From Chlorops oryzae (Eukaryota > Arthropoda > Insecta > Diptera > Chloropidae): 64,000 nucleotides of DNA. Under the pieces are notes generated by a model. It saw only the letters and a program-made list of their open reading frames with translations. It was not told where the DNA came from and ran no database searches. The stretch spans positions 99,320,785 to 99,384,784 of the forward strand of contig CM035807.1 in NCBI GenBank assembly GCA_020466095.1, given 5' to 3'. Each line of letters starts with the position of its first letter. Position 1 is the stretch's first letter. Shown piece after piece: positions 52,040 to 64,000 of this stretch. Both the position numbers and the translations under genes were made by a program.

Positions 52040-52900
52040 TTTAAAGTGCAATGTTAAGTCTGCGCTTGCTTTCAGCAAGTTTATTTAGTATGTCCTCACA
52101 CTGGGAGTAAGATCTCGATGGACGTAGAGGAGTGCTAAGGCATTTAACTCTGTTCTGTCATTGTAATCTAAGATAAGTTTTGAGTCGGCAGAGTTGAAAA
52201 CGAACTCTCATTTCAATTGTGGTTATTGGAAGAGTAGCCAAAATAGTTAATAAAATAAAAATAGTTGGTAAAATATCTTTTTACAAAATTTTATAGCGTC
52301 AAACACTGTTTTGGTCTTTCATTTTTCTAAATTATTAATTAATTTATACCAAATAGTGAGCTCCATTTTTGAATCATCAAAATTTCCCTCTAAATCATCG
52401 ATAAAACTGAAAGAGTTTTTAAATTTGTCTAAAAAATCACAACTTTTGCAGTATCGCTTTGAGGAAATAAAACTTGAAAACCAAGAAGAATATCTTGTGT
52501 TTTGAAAAGCGATTGGTTAAGTTGACAATAAATGCATCCACAAAAGGTAAATAAAGGGAAATACGATAATAATATTCAACATTTTAGTATGAATGTGTTC
52601 GTGGTCCTGGAATTGCGAGCCTAGTTTTTGCAAAATAAGTCGCTTGAAAAGCTTGTTCTCACGTTTTTTAAAACAATTTCTGAATTTTCCTCAGCGTTAT
52701 TCTTAATTTGAATACTTAAGCTTATCTGTAACAACGCATATTTGAGATCTGTTTCTACCTTAAATATTTACATAAACAAATTGTAATAAAAACTTGATTT
52801 TACAATAAGAGATATAAGAAATTCGCCTTTTGTAAGGCACATTTTAATAAATTAACTGACTTCACATTTTGATCATTCCAAGAGGAAATTCGGTCAAGAA
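52040..52900 (-). mobile_element. Decayed hAT-family transposase, C-terminal half
   Basis: Minus-strand translation gives, in order, EYYYRISLYLPFVD (about 52580-52540), a stretch reading MELTIWYKLINNLEK, FDAIKFCKKIFYQLFLFY, FNSADSKLIL, then LNALALLYVHRDLTP (about 52147-52105) and, after a frameshift, EDILNKLAESKRRLN (about 52097-52052). This is the order of the hAT dimerisation region found in ZMYM/THAP12-like hAT proteins (EYY...FIPFLD; W...; LP.T.C..ERSFS.LR..K; ERLN.LALL.IHRD). In-frame stops show it is dead. Ends of the element were not found. Confidence 0.65.
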
Positions 52901-53906
52901 CTAAAATTATTGCATCAAAAACTTAATAAAAGAGTTTGTAGGACGGCATGTAAAAAGTAAGCTGTGTCGTGTATTTTTTCCAATTTTTTGAACCCAAAAA
53001 GTGGCTCGGGCCCATATTACCTACTCGGCTACATGCTTTAAAAGTTCGCAAAATAAAATTTCACTTTTAAGTGTCAACCTCGGCATTCACATCCACTCGG
53101 GCATACATACATATGGGTAGGCATATGGGCTACTTCGAAAAGAAGAACTTCAAGTGAAAGACGATTTACTTTGGATCTGAAGTCAATTTGTATAACTAGA
53201 GCTGTACTTACTCAGCCGGAAGCGTGAGCGGGCATTTAGTAATTCGTGCATGCTCAGATCAGAGAATGCGCCAAAAAGCGAACACTTACGCAAATTGGTG
53301 AAAGCACTTAAAACGGAAGAATTTGTGAATTCTTGATTGCGTTGGGCAAGAAGCGTCTGGTGGCAAGAAATGCTTTGAACTAGAACTAGTATTTGAAATT
53401 TGGGTGAAAGCTGCATTGGCAACGATTTCAAGATTCGTGTTCCATTTTAAATTTGTCTGCCCAAACAAAGAGTTCAAATTATGTGAAGTGCAACAAAATC
53501 AAAATATTTTTATATATGTACTTACTCATTCATACCCTGCAGGAAATGTCAGTAGTGAATTTATACTCTTTCTCTACTGACTGCGTCAACAGTACTACTG
53601 ACCAGTTATACCCATCGCAATGCTTTGCGTTATTGACATTTAACATTGAGTTGTCATTGAATGTCAACAGTAGACCGAAAAACTATTGACGAACTATTGA
53701 CGTCGGTGCTATTATGCAGACAAAAGGAGTACTCTTTCGCTTTATAAGGAGACACGTTGTTGACATGGTCAATAAAGGTGAACTATACATCTATATATAC
53801 CTAGCTATACCTAAATGCAAGTTGAAGCACTCGTAATATACGTAGAGAGTCATTTTATTATAGATGGCTGTTAAACCTTTGTTTAGACGGTTTCGATTAT
53901 TTTATA

Positions 53907-53964
<58 letters not shown>

Positions 53965-55868
53965 GGAGGAGAGAGAGAGAGAGAGGAGGAGGAGAGAGAG
54001 AGAGAGAGGAGAGGAGAGAGAGAGAGAGGGAGAGAGAGAGAGAGAGAGGGAGAGGAGAGAGTGAGGGAGAGAGTGCGAGAGAGAGAGAGAGAGCGAGCGA
54101 GCGAGAAAGATAGCTTCAAAAACAGCTCTATCCAGCTAATCTTCCAAGCCACGAACTACATGCCCAATAAGAAATGTAGGCAATATTCAAATTAAAAGAA
54201 AATAACCACATTGGAAATGTGCTTGATTAGAATTAGGACGAATTTCGATTTCCTCTGCAGTTATTATGGAATAATTTAAAGTAATATAAAATTATAAACC
54301 TATTCAGTAAAAAGCCAACTCAAAAAGAAGGCATTTGTTGCGACTGCTTAGCCGAACCACTTTCTGTTTTACGATCTTCTCAGATTACGAGCAAAATGCA
54401 TTTTAAAGAAATCGGAAAATTCGAACATTCAGAGGTGTTAATTGAATTTCATTAAAAGATTTCCAAGTTAAGATATCTTCTCGCGCGCTCTTACCATAGC
54501 TCTCGTGATTGAAAGTTTCGGATGACGCTGATTGCTGATTGATCAACACTTCTCTTTGCTGCGATCATTTGTTCGAGTCTTTTGCCGAAATTGGTGAACC
54601 TTTGAAATTCGAATTCATATTTTCGACGACTTTATTAATTATATATAATTTTTACGATCTACATATACATAAAGGATCCATAAGTCGATTGATTTTGCAA
54701 CAAATTGAAGAAAGTCATTCTTTCTCTTACCTCTATGAACTATAGGCCTAGATAAACGAAAGTTCTTAAATTGGATAAAAGCTTAGGGATTCGTTTTTTT
54801 TTTAAATTTAATTTCTCTACGATACTAGCTTAGAAATCTAATTGAATGTCATCCTAAACATTTATTAACAAATAGATTATGAAATGTATGTTTGCTCATC
54901 ATTTTAGGTAAATTTATCACAATTCTTGAATGATATTACCGCCTATTTGCATTTTAAGGCATTTTACGCAGGATTGTATTGCTTTATTTCAGTTAATACT
55001 CTTAAGTTTTTCTAAAAGATTTACTTCTTTTTTTAAATTTTTTTTTTAAGTCAGGGTTATCGATTTGAGCACGTGAAAATATCTTAATGCAATACCTAAA
55101 AGTATGCATTTAAATATTTCATATCCAATTTATACAATATTAAGCCTTTACGAAAAGAGCTCCTACAACTCCCAATAGCCTTGCTCAAGATATGTTTAAA
55201 TGGACATACCCCAGCAAGATAGAACAGATTTTTCACTATTGGAAATATTGTTAAAAATTTATTTACATATTTTTAGGTGCTGCATTGAAATATTTTCAGT
55301 TGCGTTAATGATTAGTAAATAACTATGGAATGGATATTCGTTTCCATTTCGTATAACGTAACCGAGTTTAAAGCTTTTGAGTTTTTTTTTTTTTAAGGCA
55401 GATAACTTTTGTGTATTTGCTGTGCCCTTGCAGCAAACTGTCCTTTATGCCTTAGATCCTTAAGAACTGAGACAAATAAAGTTTGACAATAAAATGCTAG
55501 CAAAAAATCACTTAGTTGATGTCTTCGTATACTATTTAATTGGAGTGGAATTTAGATTAGTTGAATGATAAAGAATCATTAGTACATGCTTGGTATAACA
55601 GCACGAAGTGGCCGGGGATCGAAGGAAATGAATAAAAAACCAATTTTCTTCACGGAAAATAAATTGAAGAAAATGTGTTATGAACAATATTATCACCACC
55701 TTTTTTTTTTTTTTTTTTTTGTTAGCTATACAGTCTAGTGGACCCGGGCTTAATTTCTTTCACGATTCTAAAATTTTGTATGGAGAAAAGACTGTAGTAC
55801 CTAGATACAAACAAATGATTTGAGAAAAGAGCTCCAATTAGAGTAGGTTCACAATATGCTAATGTAAC
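52901..55868. other. Intergenic stretch with a long GA microsatellite
   Basis: Apart from the microsatellite at 53911-54108 this is AT-rich noncoding DNA. The last part, before 55869, should contain the 3' UTR of the AREL1-like gene (minus strand). No additional gene recognised. Confidence 0.4.
53911..54108. repeat. (GA)n microsatellite
   Basis: Nearly 200 bp of GAGAGA with GGA and GCGA interruptions. Arg/Glu and Leu/Ser open frames across it on both strands are products of the repeat. GA tracts can bind GAGA factor in flies, but nothing here shows that it does. Confidence 0.9.
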
Positions 55869-58800
55869 TTAAACCATGCCAAAACCTTCACTACCTTCGC
55901 TGATAGCCAAAAGCAGGGCTTTTTCGAATTGCTCATAGCATTCATAGTCAGGCAAGCAGAGTTGATTAAAGCTATAACGAGAGCGAGATGTGAACTGAAG
56001 GATTATGAAAATTTATTTAGACAACGTACCATGTATGTGCCGTCGGCAGATTGCCAAATGTGGGCGCTGCTGTTATTTGGAATTGGGGATTCAGTTCTTG
56101 AAATCCACCGGGAGGCAGTTGTGAACAGCCAGTTGTGAACTGCAGAAGTCGTGCCATTTCCGTTTGGCTGAAATTGCTGACACCAGCCCAAAACCAAGCT
56201 AAGACTCTTCTAAATTCGGAAGAGTTTCCATTCGCTATATGATGTGCTTTAAAATCGGATATGGAATACTCTCCAGTGCCGCACATGAGAAGCTAAGTGA
56301 AATGTTGAATTTAATACTACGGTTAATTAGAACAAGTACTCTTGGTGCTTACCTCTAATTCGTTCTCATCAAAAATACTTAGTAAGTTGTCTGGAATGAT
56401 TCCGTTTAGTCCTTTTAGAAAACTGTCTACTTCGCTCTTAACACTGTTGCAGAGACGTTGTTGAGCCAAAGCGTCAAGGTATTGATTCTTGGTTGCGTTC
56501 GTTACACGCACTTTCGCGCCATTTGGTATGAGCTCAATCGTCTTCGTCAATTGTCCACCGGCATCATATACCTCCTCAACGAAATACAGCTCCAACGAAT
56601 CCGTTATATCCAGATCAGTGTCGAGAATGTACTTTATCTTCGAGAGGTACAGGTCAGGATCATCTTGCTCAAAGTACTGTGGGTAAGAAAAAAAAAAAAA
56701 GAAAAAAAAACACAAAACAAAAAGAAACATGATAAGACTCTACAAGACACATAAAACCTTATATAGGTGTCTTGGCACCGACCTTGTAATGCACTCTCAA
56801 GCCAATGAGCTGGGCGAGAAATGAACGAGTGAATCTCGCGCGTACCAGCTGACGATACGAACCACCCAGAGCGCTCTCATATAAGCACTTGCCAACAATT
56901 TTTCCAGCAAATTCGAAATGCTTCAACTTGATATGGGAAGGCCGTTGTGAATTGGGATGAACCAATGCTTGATGCTTGTCGTGAAAGGTGCAAAAAAGGC
57001 CGCTACGCGGATCGAAAAGAGCACTGCAAATGAGCTCGAACCACTCGCGTCGCAAGCCACCCCAATCGATTCCCTGCTCTCCCTGAAAGGTCACCTCGAA
57101 GTTACCGCACCAATCCGACACGGAGAATCCCTTTGTCGCCTTCATGCTGCTCTCTAGTATTTTCTCACGTTGAACCTTCAACGATAATTTCTCGTGATAG
57201 AAATTTGAATGAAATTTTCGCACTTCATGGTAAAAGAAGTCCTGCTTGTCCTTAAACGTTTCAGAGCCACCGATATTTTTCAAAAGGAAATGCGTAAACG
57301 TAGCAGCAATTATGTTGCGATCTTTTGAAGCGAGTTCGATCTTTGGCTGTGATCCGTCATCGATCGTGAAGACAGGCCCGTGTATGTGCGTCACTAATTG
57401 TGGCAGGAAGTGAAACTTGGTCGAAGGACACAACCGGAAGGTGGCAACACGCTTCGGAATGAACTTGAGGATCATCTCTTTGATCGTGACCTGAAATATA
57501 TGCGAATGCTAGTTTTGAAAATAGACCATTGCTCGCTCACAGGCACATTTAGGTGCCCTGATCCCTCAGACTTACTTGCTTCGGTCCGACATAGCACAAA
57601 ACTTTGCGGGGCTTACTCTTCGGAGAGCCGCTAACAAGCAACTTTGCCTCATAACAAATATTATGCTTCCGCGAAGCGATGTTTTTGTGCACCAGCGTCG
57701 TATCGCTGCCTAAAAACGAGACGGTGAGTGATTGATTATGAGAAAAGTAAAAAAAAAAAACAGGAAAAAATTCGTGCTCACAGCTAAGGACGATAATGTC
57801 AAAATCGCCATTAGGTATTTTATGCTCCATATAGCTTATGACAGCCCGTAGACAAATGGGTTCGGAGAACAATGCTGTCACCGAAATTCTAGCGTTGACC
57901 CGATCATAGCTGAACAGGATTGCATGCTGCAATTTTTCCAACGGTTGATCGTTGAGGTCAAAGATTTCGACGCGGTAGCCCTGCATACAGAGATTGTAAG
58001 TGAGAGCGGTGGTTAAAAAATAAAAAAAAAAAAAAAAGAGAGGAAAGAAAGAAATCGACTTACTTGAACAGGATCGTCGTTCATATCGAACAGACACGCA
58101 TTTCCGTATTCGTCTCTTGGCTCGATATGCAGTAGAGTGGGCGATCCAGCACAACATATCACAGTGCTCGCTGGGCGAATGAAGCGAGATCGTCGCGGAT
58201 CGATGGGACCGGGTAGGAAATTTTTGGTAAACGGAGAGCCGGCAATATGACTAGAACCGATAAGTACGGATATCTTATATTGTCCGGAGGTGCGGACGGT
58301 GAACTTGACTTTTGCTATATTTGCATTGTTTGGATCAGTGGATGAGCCCAACTCGCTTATAGTAACGACCTTGAAAATAAACATGAAACAAATTTTTTTT
58401 TTTTGATGAGAGTCCCACTTTCACTGTCATCTTACCTTGCGAGTGCCCTCGGTGACTTCGACAAAAAACTGATCCGTATCACAGATAGGATAAGGCTGGC
58501 CATTTCGTTGGAAGAAGCGTACAACAAAGCACATAGTACCGCCAACTGTGGTCGGATCCTTCCAGTCCCATTGAACCTTACAATTAGCCGGCAGCAGATA
58601 TTTTCCCGTTACGTACTGCAGCAGTGAATGTCTAGCTTCCGGAGCTAGAGAAGGCTGCGTCATTGCAGCCAGAGTAACAAGGCCAGCAACGGAAACTGAG
58701 ACGACCAACATTCCGCCCCATGTCCAAGCGTCCTGATGCTGACTCGATTTTACCACCGTTGACCATAGTTGTGCCTTTAATGCATCCAATTGTGCTTTGG

Positions 58801-61800
58801 ACGTTGGTAAACTCTGACGTGCTTGCGACCAAGTATGCCAGTCTTTGCCAAGTATTTTACTAGCACGTGAATCCTCCAACCAATACACGTCTTCGAGAGA
58901 AGCTACCTCCACTGTCAGCAGTCGTTGGTAATGATTCTGCAAGCGATTCTCCCGAAGCCATTCTCGTAGAATTAATTTTTGTTGCAAATTCAGAGCAGCT
59001 CGCTGAAGGCGCTGCTCATCGCCAGGAGGAAGTTCAGGCAGTCGTTCTGGATCACCGCAGCTAGAAAGTGAGGATATTCCTAAAACAAAAAAACAAAAAC
59101 ATTCAATTCAATAATTTCCAATTTTTCCTAATGAGAGACTTTTATGTACTAAAATGGGTCATTTAAGCAATCGGAAATTTCTCCGATTCGTTCGTTTACG
59201 GCACTGTTTCGAATGAGTCGAATTCATCAAGACCAATTTGCAATAAAACCTACCCCGTCCATTCGCTCAGCGACGATATTAAGTCGCCAGTTATTTTCTT
59301 ACGCTTTATTACTTAAGCCAAATAAGTAGTCATTTAATATTGACTTCAATGGAGAAGCTATTATTTTACGGGGGGGTGGGCTAAACTGCCTCTGCAGGAA
59401 GTGGTGCAGGTTAAGAAATATGTAGCATACTTTCGTGCGTCACTCCGTTTCGTAAACGCCAACCCGTCAAGGAAGTACAGTCCAACAGAAGTTTCGCGCA
59501 AGGCTAATCGCGATCGATAAAAACAGCCCTTTATGTGCTCACGGTTGCGTGTCAGTGCTTCCGAGGTACAAATTGCTTCTACCTGGCCTTTTAGTTTCGA
59601 TAATTTTCTTCATTTTTTAATGAAAATTTATGGAAGTTTTCGTTAAAATATTTTTCCCCAAGACTGAGCGGAAGGTCTTTCATACATCTACAAGCGTTCC
59701 TAGCTTAGAGGCTTATGTCTTCAATTCTTTGTTAATAATAAGAATAATAATTTTTTCCACGGCAAGTGCTACTATAATAACCGATTGGGCTATGAATATG
59801 AAATTAAGGACTTCAAATGGTTGCAATAATACTTAAGAGAGTAGGATGAAATGCACTCAATAGTCTTAAAAGAAAATCTGTTTGACTTTCAGAACAAAAT
59901 ACGATATAATGAGTATTTTATGTCGTCTGTAAGTAGGTATCTGGTAGCTACATATAACGTCTTCTATAATATCACAGAGCGTCCGTGCCTTTTTCGAATA
60001 ATTCCCAATCATTGCAGAACACTTTTGTGCATGCATCTCTGAAGTGAACCAATCAACATAAACTCCTTGGTTTTTCACGTCTGCACAAGCAAGTTCATTT
60101 GGAATTCAAATAAAATAAACGCAATGAGCATAAGATAATGGAATTAAATATTCAGCAGACATTTCCATAGAAAATTCTTGTTGACATCAATGTTTAGCAT
60201 TGGCTGTTACAACAAAGCATTTTAGCATGGCAGTAAGGGGAATAACAAAATAAGTAAGGAATTGAAAAAAAATTTTCATTGCTTAGCAACAACAAAAATG
60301 CCTCAATTACACTGTGACACATTTCTGAGGTCATCGAATACAAACCAAAGCATGCCTGTAGTTTCTAAAAGAATTTGATAATTTAGTATTTTACTTGTTT
60401 AAAATCAGTATGGCCAACGGGGCATCTTTTTAGTTTTAAGTGTCCCACTGCACTTATGTAAAGAGCACCATTTTATCTCATGTAGGGGTATAGCTACGTG
60501 GAGATTCGGTGCCATCATCACTGTGTTCATATATGTATAATATATCTAAGTATACGAAAATTATCTCATTTGGTTATTACCAGACAAGAATTATCGCACA
60601 GCCCAAGCGAGTTTCCCACAAGCAGATCTTCCAAAGATCAGGCACGGGTTCTCAGACTGATCAGACTGATGTTGGCTAGGTTCCGCGGTTTTGCTAAGCC
60701 CGTAAACCATAACGGCTCCCCTCGCGGGAAGCATTTGATAATATAGAAAATTTCTACATTTGCTTCTGCTAGATGGATTATAGCCTTCAACTTGTTGGTC
60801 AATTTTAAATCGAGCTCGAGAAGTGTGGCCGAGAATTAAGTTCCGCACTTACATAAAGCTACCACTCGTAAACTATTGAATATTTTATTTTCATTTCCAT
60901 AACAAAGTTTTAGCCTTAGACATGGTGAACAAACTATAGCAATAGTTGATCCGAAAAACTCCATGTATTTGCTACAGATAGCAAAATGTCTTTACAAAAA
61001 TGTAACAATTTTATCATCTATTTTTTAACACTTTTAATATCATAGCTCCTAAAGTGCGTGTTTACGTTAGGGAAACACTTCCTCCAAATTTTCCTAAATT
61101 CTCCTTTGAATTCTCTTGCGTGTTTAAATAGCGCATCAGCCACTTCATAGTTTTTATTCGTTTATTTTTGCATTGACACATGCAACATATAAATAAAAAA
61201 ATACAAATTCTAAAACGGTTCTTAACATTTAAAATGAAGCTAGAGAAACAATTGCTAGTACTATCGATACTATCGAAGGTTTCAAACTATCGAAAACATC
61301 GATGGTTTTTGAAGACTATCGATAGTTTTTATTCATGGAAATTTACTTTAGCATTTGAAAGGTGATGCTGGCGGTGACTGAGGGCTTTCTTCTCTTTGAA
61401 ATGGACAGATTCCTAAAAATGTCTTAATTTAGATTAGGGCGAGCCGCTCGAAAAAGCATCTTTCGATTTTCAAAATTATCGATTGTCAACATTATCGATG
61501 GTCGAAACTATCGATGACGGTGATGATGGTGATGTTGGCGATGATGATGGTGAGGCTGGTTATGATGATGGTGAGGTTGGTGATGATGATGGTGATGATG
61601 ATGATGATGATGGTGATGATGATGGTTGTGATGATGATGATGGTGATGATGATGATAATGGTGATGTTGATGTTGGTGATGATGATGATGATGATGGTGA
61701 GGCTGGTGATGATGATGGTCATGGGATGATGATGTGATGATAAGTTTTTATGATGATGGTGATGATGATGATTGTGATGTTGAGGTTGGTGATGATGATG

Positions 61801-62799
61801 ATGGTTATGATGATGGTGAATGATGATGGTTATGATGATGGTGATGATGATGACGTTGACGATGATGTTGATGGTGATGATGACGGTCATGGCGATGATG
61901 ATTATAACTTACACAGCTTCTTCCTTCATCACGTTGTGAAAAATCTTCAGAAATTCCGCTAGTCTTAAGTGTCCCATTTTACAAACCAAATGAGAATTAT
62001 AGGCGTCATGCTAAAATTTTATTCTATGCACTGATGCCAGAACGAGGGGTTTTTTCCATTTTGAGGGATTTTTTCGATTTTGCCTTTCACAAAAACTCGC
62101 TTCAAATGTTTACAAGGAATTTTTACTGATAAATATTCTAAAGAAAACAGAAATAAAGGAATTTCTTTCAATATCTAAGGGAAAAGAGTCACAAAAATAC
62201 TGCCTATCGTCAGTGCTGGTTACAAAGTATGGAGAATTGATTAACAATGGTTTTAAAATTCGGCTTCTTGCATATTTCAGACTATCAACTGTCGGTGGTC
62301 GCAACTATCGATAGTTCTCCAGCTCTAGCCTCGACTAAGCAATATAGAAAACAGTATACTGCCACGCGAAAATTTTGTTCTAATGGTCTAATGCCTGTTT
62401 TAAAAAAATATTCAAACTTATAGCTAACCCTTCATCTGTGTCGAAAATGGTATTATCAGGTTCACTTGACTATAGCACCCTTACTTGATTTGATTTAAAT
62501 GATGGAAAACTAAAACTTGAAACCCCCTTGCAGCACACCAACTGTATCCGAGCGCTATTTGAAACCGTTTTCGCGCTGCAATGTTGAAAAAACTTTACCG
62601 GAAATCGAAAGAAGAAAATGAAAAATGTCGCTCTATGTGATGCCTTTTGTTTGTTTGTTTTTTTTTTTTTTTAGCACGGTAATCGACACTGTTAGTGCTC
62701 CATGCCAAATTGCTTACCTGATGACGATGACTGTGAATGCCTCATGGACACCGAAGTCGCCATTGCAATGGCACTTATTTCCGATTCTGGCGACCACAT
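55869..62799 (-). CDS. AREL1: HECT-type E3 ubiquitin ligase, AREL1-like, nine exons
   Basis: Minus-strand exons: 62799-62718, 59079-58436, 58369-58064, 57980-57782, 57709-57576, 57490-56783, 56676-56353, 56292-56030, 55971-55869; about 920 residues, all phases agree, stop in frame upstream of the ATG. Order: Ser-rich start; SAM-like helical region (about 66-117; REWLRENRLQNHY, SLEDVYWLEDS); one membrane segment (about 148-167); filamin-like Ig region (CKVQWDWKDP to about 345); a variable section; HECT domain from about residue 500 (NIGGSETF, DWGGLRREWFELIC, HPNSQRPSH, RARFTRSFLAQLIGLR, LLQFTTGCSQLPPGGF) to the end. The catalytic Cys (about 887, LPTAHTCFNQL) is formed across the last splice joint. 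Human AREL1 (823 aa) ubiquitylates IAP antagonists such as SMAC; Drosophila CG4238 is the likely orthologue. The N-terminal region before the membrane segment is longer than in human. Confidence 0.9.
60662..60738 (-). repeat. Dispersed repeat containing GGGCTTGGCAAACCCGCGG, copy 3 (partial)
   Basis: On the minus strand it reads CTTCCCGCGAGGGGAGCCGT then GGTTTACGGGCTTAGCAAAA and CCGCGGAACCTAGCCAACAT, aligning with the first 75 bp of the copies at 9961 and 36257. The remainder of the repeat is missing or too diverged. Confidence 0.55.
61243..62335 (-). mobile_element. TCGATA element, copy D, with a TCATCACCA array
   Basis: Reverse orientation. Read on the minus strand it begins AGAGCTGGAGAACTATCGAT, runs through the conserved core (about 62285-61910), an array of TCATCACCA-type repeats (about 61900-61510), ATCGATAATTTT repeats, GAGCGGCTCG, the ATTTTTAGGAATCTGTCC module, GCCCTCAGTCACCGCCAGCA and TATCGATAG motifs. 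It ends GTTTCTCTAGCTT, the inverse of its start. This is the most complete copy with both ends. It lies in the first intron of the AREL1-like gene. Confidence 0.75.
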
Positions 62800-64000
62800 T
62801 TTCGTCAACAACTCTTAAAGGTGTTATAAATTTTTTATTCTTCAAATGTTCTTGCGCATTCATCGGTCACTCAGCAAATCGTATAATGTCTCTTTGAAAA
62901 GGTTAAATATCGCATTTTCCTAAACTATTGGAGCAATCAACCTACGAGCATCAAGCAATTAAAAATTGAAGAAAAATCTTTAGACTATAAAAAAAATGCA
63001 CAATTAAAGCGAAGAATCGAACCATCTTGCTTCCATTCATATAGTTAAGGCTATCAGGATATTATTAGGTATTATCTAAGTTGTTTCGGTTATTCAAGAG
63101 CTAACCACACGATACCGAAATCGAATCTATGCCAAGGTCGAGTAGGAGAAGCCAAAAATGAATTGATTGAGGCATGTAAACTGAAGGTAGTTTCAACAAA
63201 AACAAATGCCTTGCCTAGAGGCATATAAATCCTGTCATTATTTTGTGTAATGAGCATCCATCCATCCATAACGGGTTTGTGTCATCAAATCATTTATTTA
63301 TTTGTTTTTTAAATAATAAAATAAACTATTATTAAAACTCCCCTTTTTTATGAGTCATTTTAATTACATAACTCAAAATAAAAAAGAAATTATCCTTGGC
63401 AAGGGTTTAAAGTTTATGTAATTTTTTTGTTTTTTTTTATGCCATTAAAAACGCGAATCAAATATTATATTCATGAGACTATGAATGCATCAAGGATTGG
63501 CAACGGAAGCGTAGCGCGGAGGCTACTGGCTCTTAATTACTTTGGCCAACAATTCGTATGTATGGAGAATGTAACGCGCATAAAAAGAGCGTGCCGTTGT
63601 CATGAAAGGCCAGCCAAAGGCCAAAGGCAGCCCTTGAAGGCAGGATGTTATTTGGCTTGAGCACAATAAAGCGAACGCAAATTTCAAGCCACGACAATTC
63701 GCCAAACACTCGAGCGCGCCAATCTCACTTTCATTTTTCACATTTCATCGTTGAGTGTGTCCTTATGAAGCATTGCGCTGGAAAGCACAAAAATCACGCG
63801 TGATTAATTAAAATCGATGAGCACGACGCGAAGGCGAATGATATGCCAGGAGACAATATTTAAATGTCCTTTTTTGTGTTGGTTTGTTGTTTTTTTTTTT
63901 AATATTATTTTTTCGAAGGATTTAGCTTTATAGGCCAACGAAAATAGGTAATTGAACGATTACATCGTTTCCACAGTTCCGCAGTTCTTTACTTGAGCTA
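62800..64000. other. Upstream region of the AREL1-like gene
   Basis: Should contain the 5' UTR and promoter of the AREL1-like gene on the minus strand. A less AT-rich block at about 63480-63850 has many short GC-containing words (AAAGGCCAAAGGC) but no recognisable gene. Poly-T tracts flank it. Confidence 0.35.

Larger units (their letters stand above)
59080..62717 (-). other. First intron of the AREL1-like gene
   Basis: A 3.6-kb intron with TCGATA element copy D and a dispersed-repeat piece at 60662-60738. GC-richer sequence near 59400-59580 could hold regulatory DNA but nothing specific can be named. I found no other exon; the flanking exons join in phase 1 (SSSS then GISSLSS). Confidence 0.6.

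Noticed and set aside
53864..54152. Arg/Glu-rich and Leu/Ser-rich open frames
   Set aside because: Products of the (GA)n microsatellite.
61483..61962. Asp/Gly-rich and Met-rich open frames
   Set aside because: Same repeat effect in element copy D, and inside an intron of the AREL1-like gene.

Overview
The window looks like nuclear DNA of a higher fly (Diptera, Brachycera), probably an acalyptrate such as a tephritid rather than a Drosophila. This is inferred from AT-rich intergenic DNA, spliceosomal genes with introns from about 70 bp to several kb, close protein resemblance to fly genes, and a high density of short DNA transposons, SINE-like elements and LINE debris. Prokaryotic features (operons, RBSs, CRISPR) are absent. 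Exon coordinates below were read by eye from GT/AG sites and reading-frame phase; an error of one base is possible at a few joints.

Five protein-coding genes are supported. (1) Plus strand, 16819-25490: an 11-exon class C orphan GPCR of the GPR158 type, ending with a probable GC-AG intron. (2) Minus strand, 33406-38967: a five-exon C2H2 zinc-finger protein with a conserved C-terminal finger array. (3) Plus strand, 42892-44359: a three-exon TXNDC17-type thioredoxin-fold protein with a WCPYC active site. (4) Plus strand, 45853-50681: a secreted protein with three peritrophin-A (CBM14) chitin-binding domains, with one apparent single-base frameshift in this assembly. (5) Minus strand, 55869-62799: a nine-exon HECT ubiquitin ligase of the AREL1 type, with its catalytic cysteine codon split by the last intron. 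A lone exon-sized fragment of an HDHD2/LHPP-like HAD phosphatase lies at 39303-39405. The genes have unrelated roles (signalling, transcription, redox, cuticle or extracellular matrix, ubiquitylation) and I see no pathway linking them.

The first 16 kb contains no gene I can support. It holds MITEs of several superfamilies, tRNA-like SINEs, two pieces of a non-LTR retrotransposon (RNase H domain and C-terminal CCHC region) and one copy of an unusual repeat family. From 25.5 to 33.4 kb and from 50.7 to 55.8 kb the DNA is mostly AT-rich noncoding sequence with transposon relics, including a decayed hAT transposase at about 52.0-52.9 kb.

The most distinctive structure is a dispersed element family present four times (10.1-11.2, 20.9-21.7, 29.5-31.2 and, inverted, 61.2-62.3 kb). 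It has a conserved core of about 350 bp, ends rich in TCGATAG with an AGAGCTGGAGAA-type terminal motif, and a central tandem array that differs between copies: ATCGATA-type repeats in two copies, TCATCACCA-type repeats in the other two. A second notable structure is a long inverted-repeat element at 40977-42806 whose right arm reaches almost to the TXNDC17 gene.
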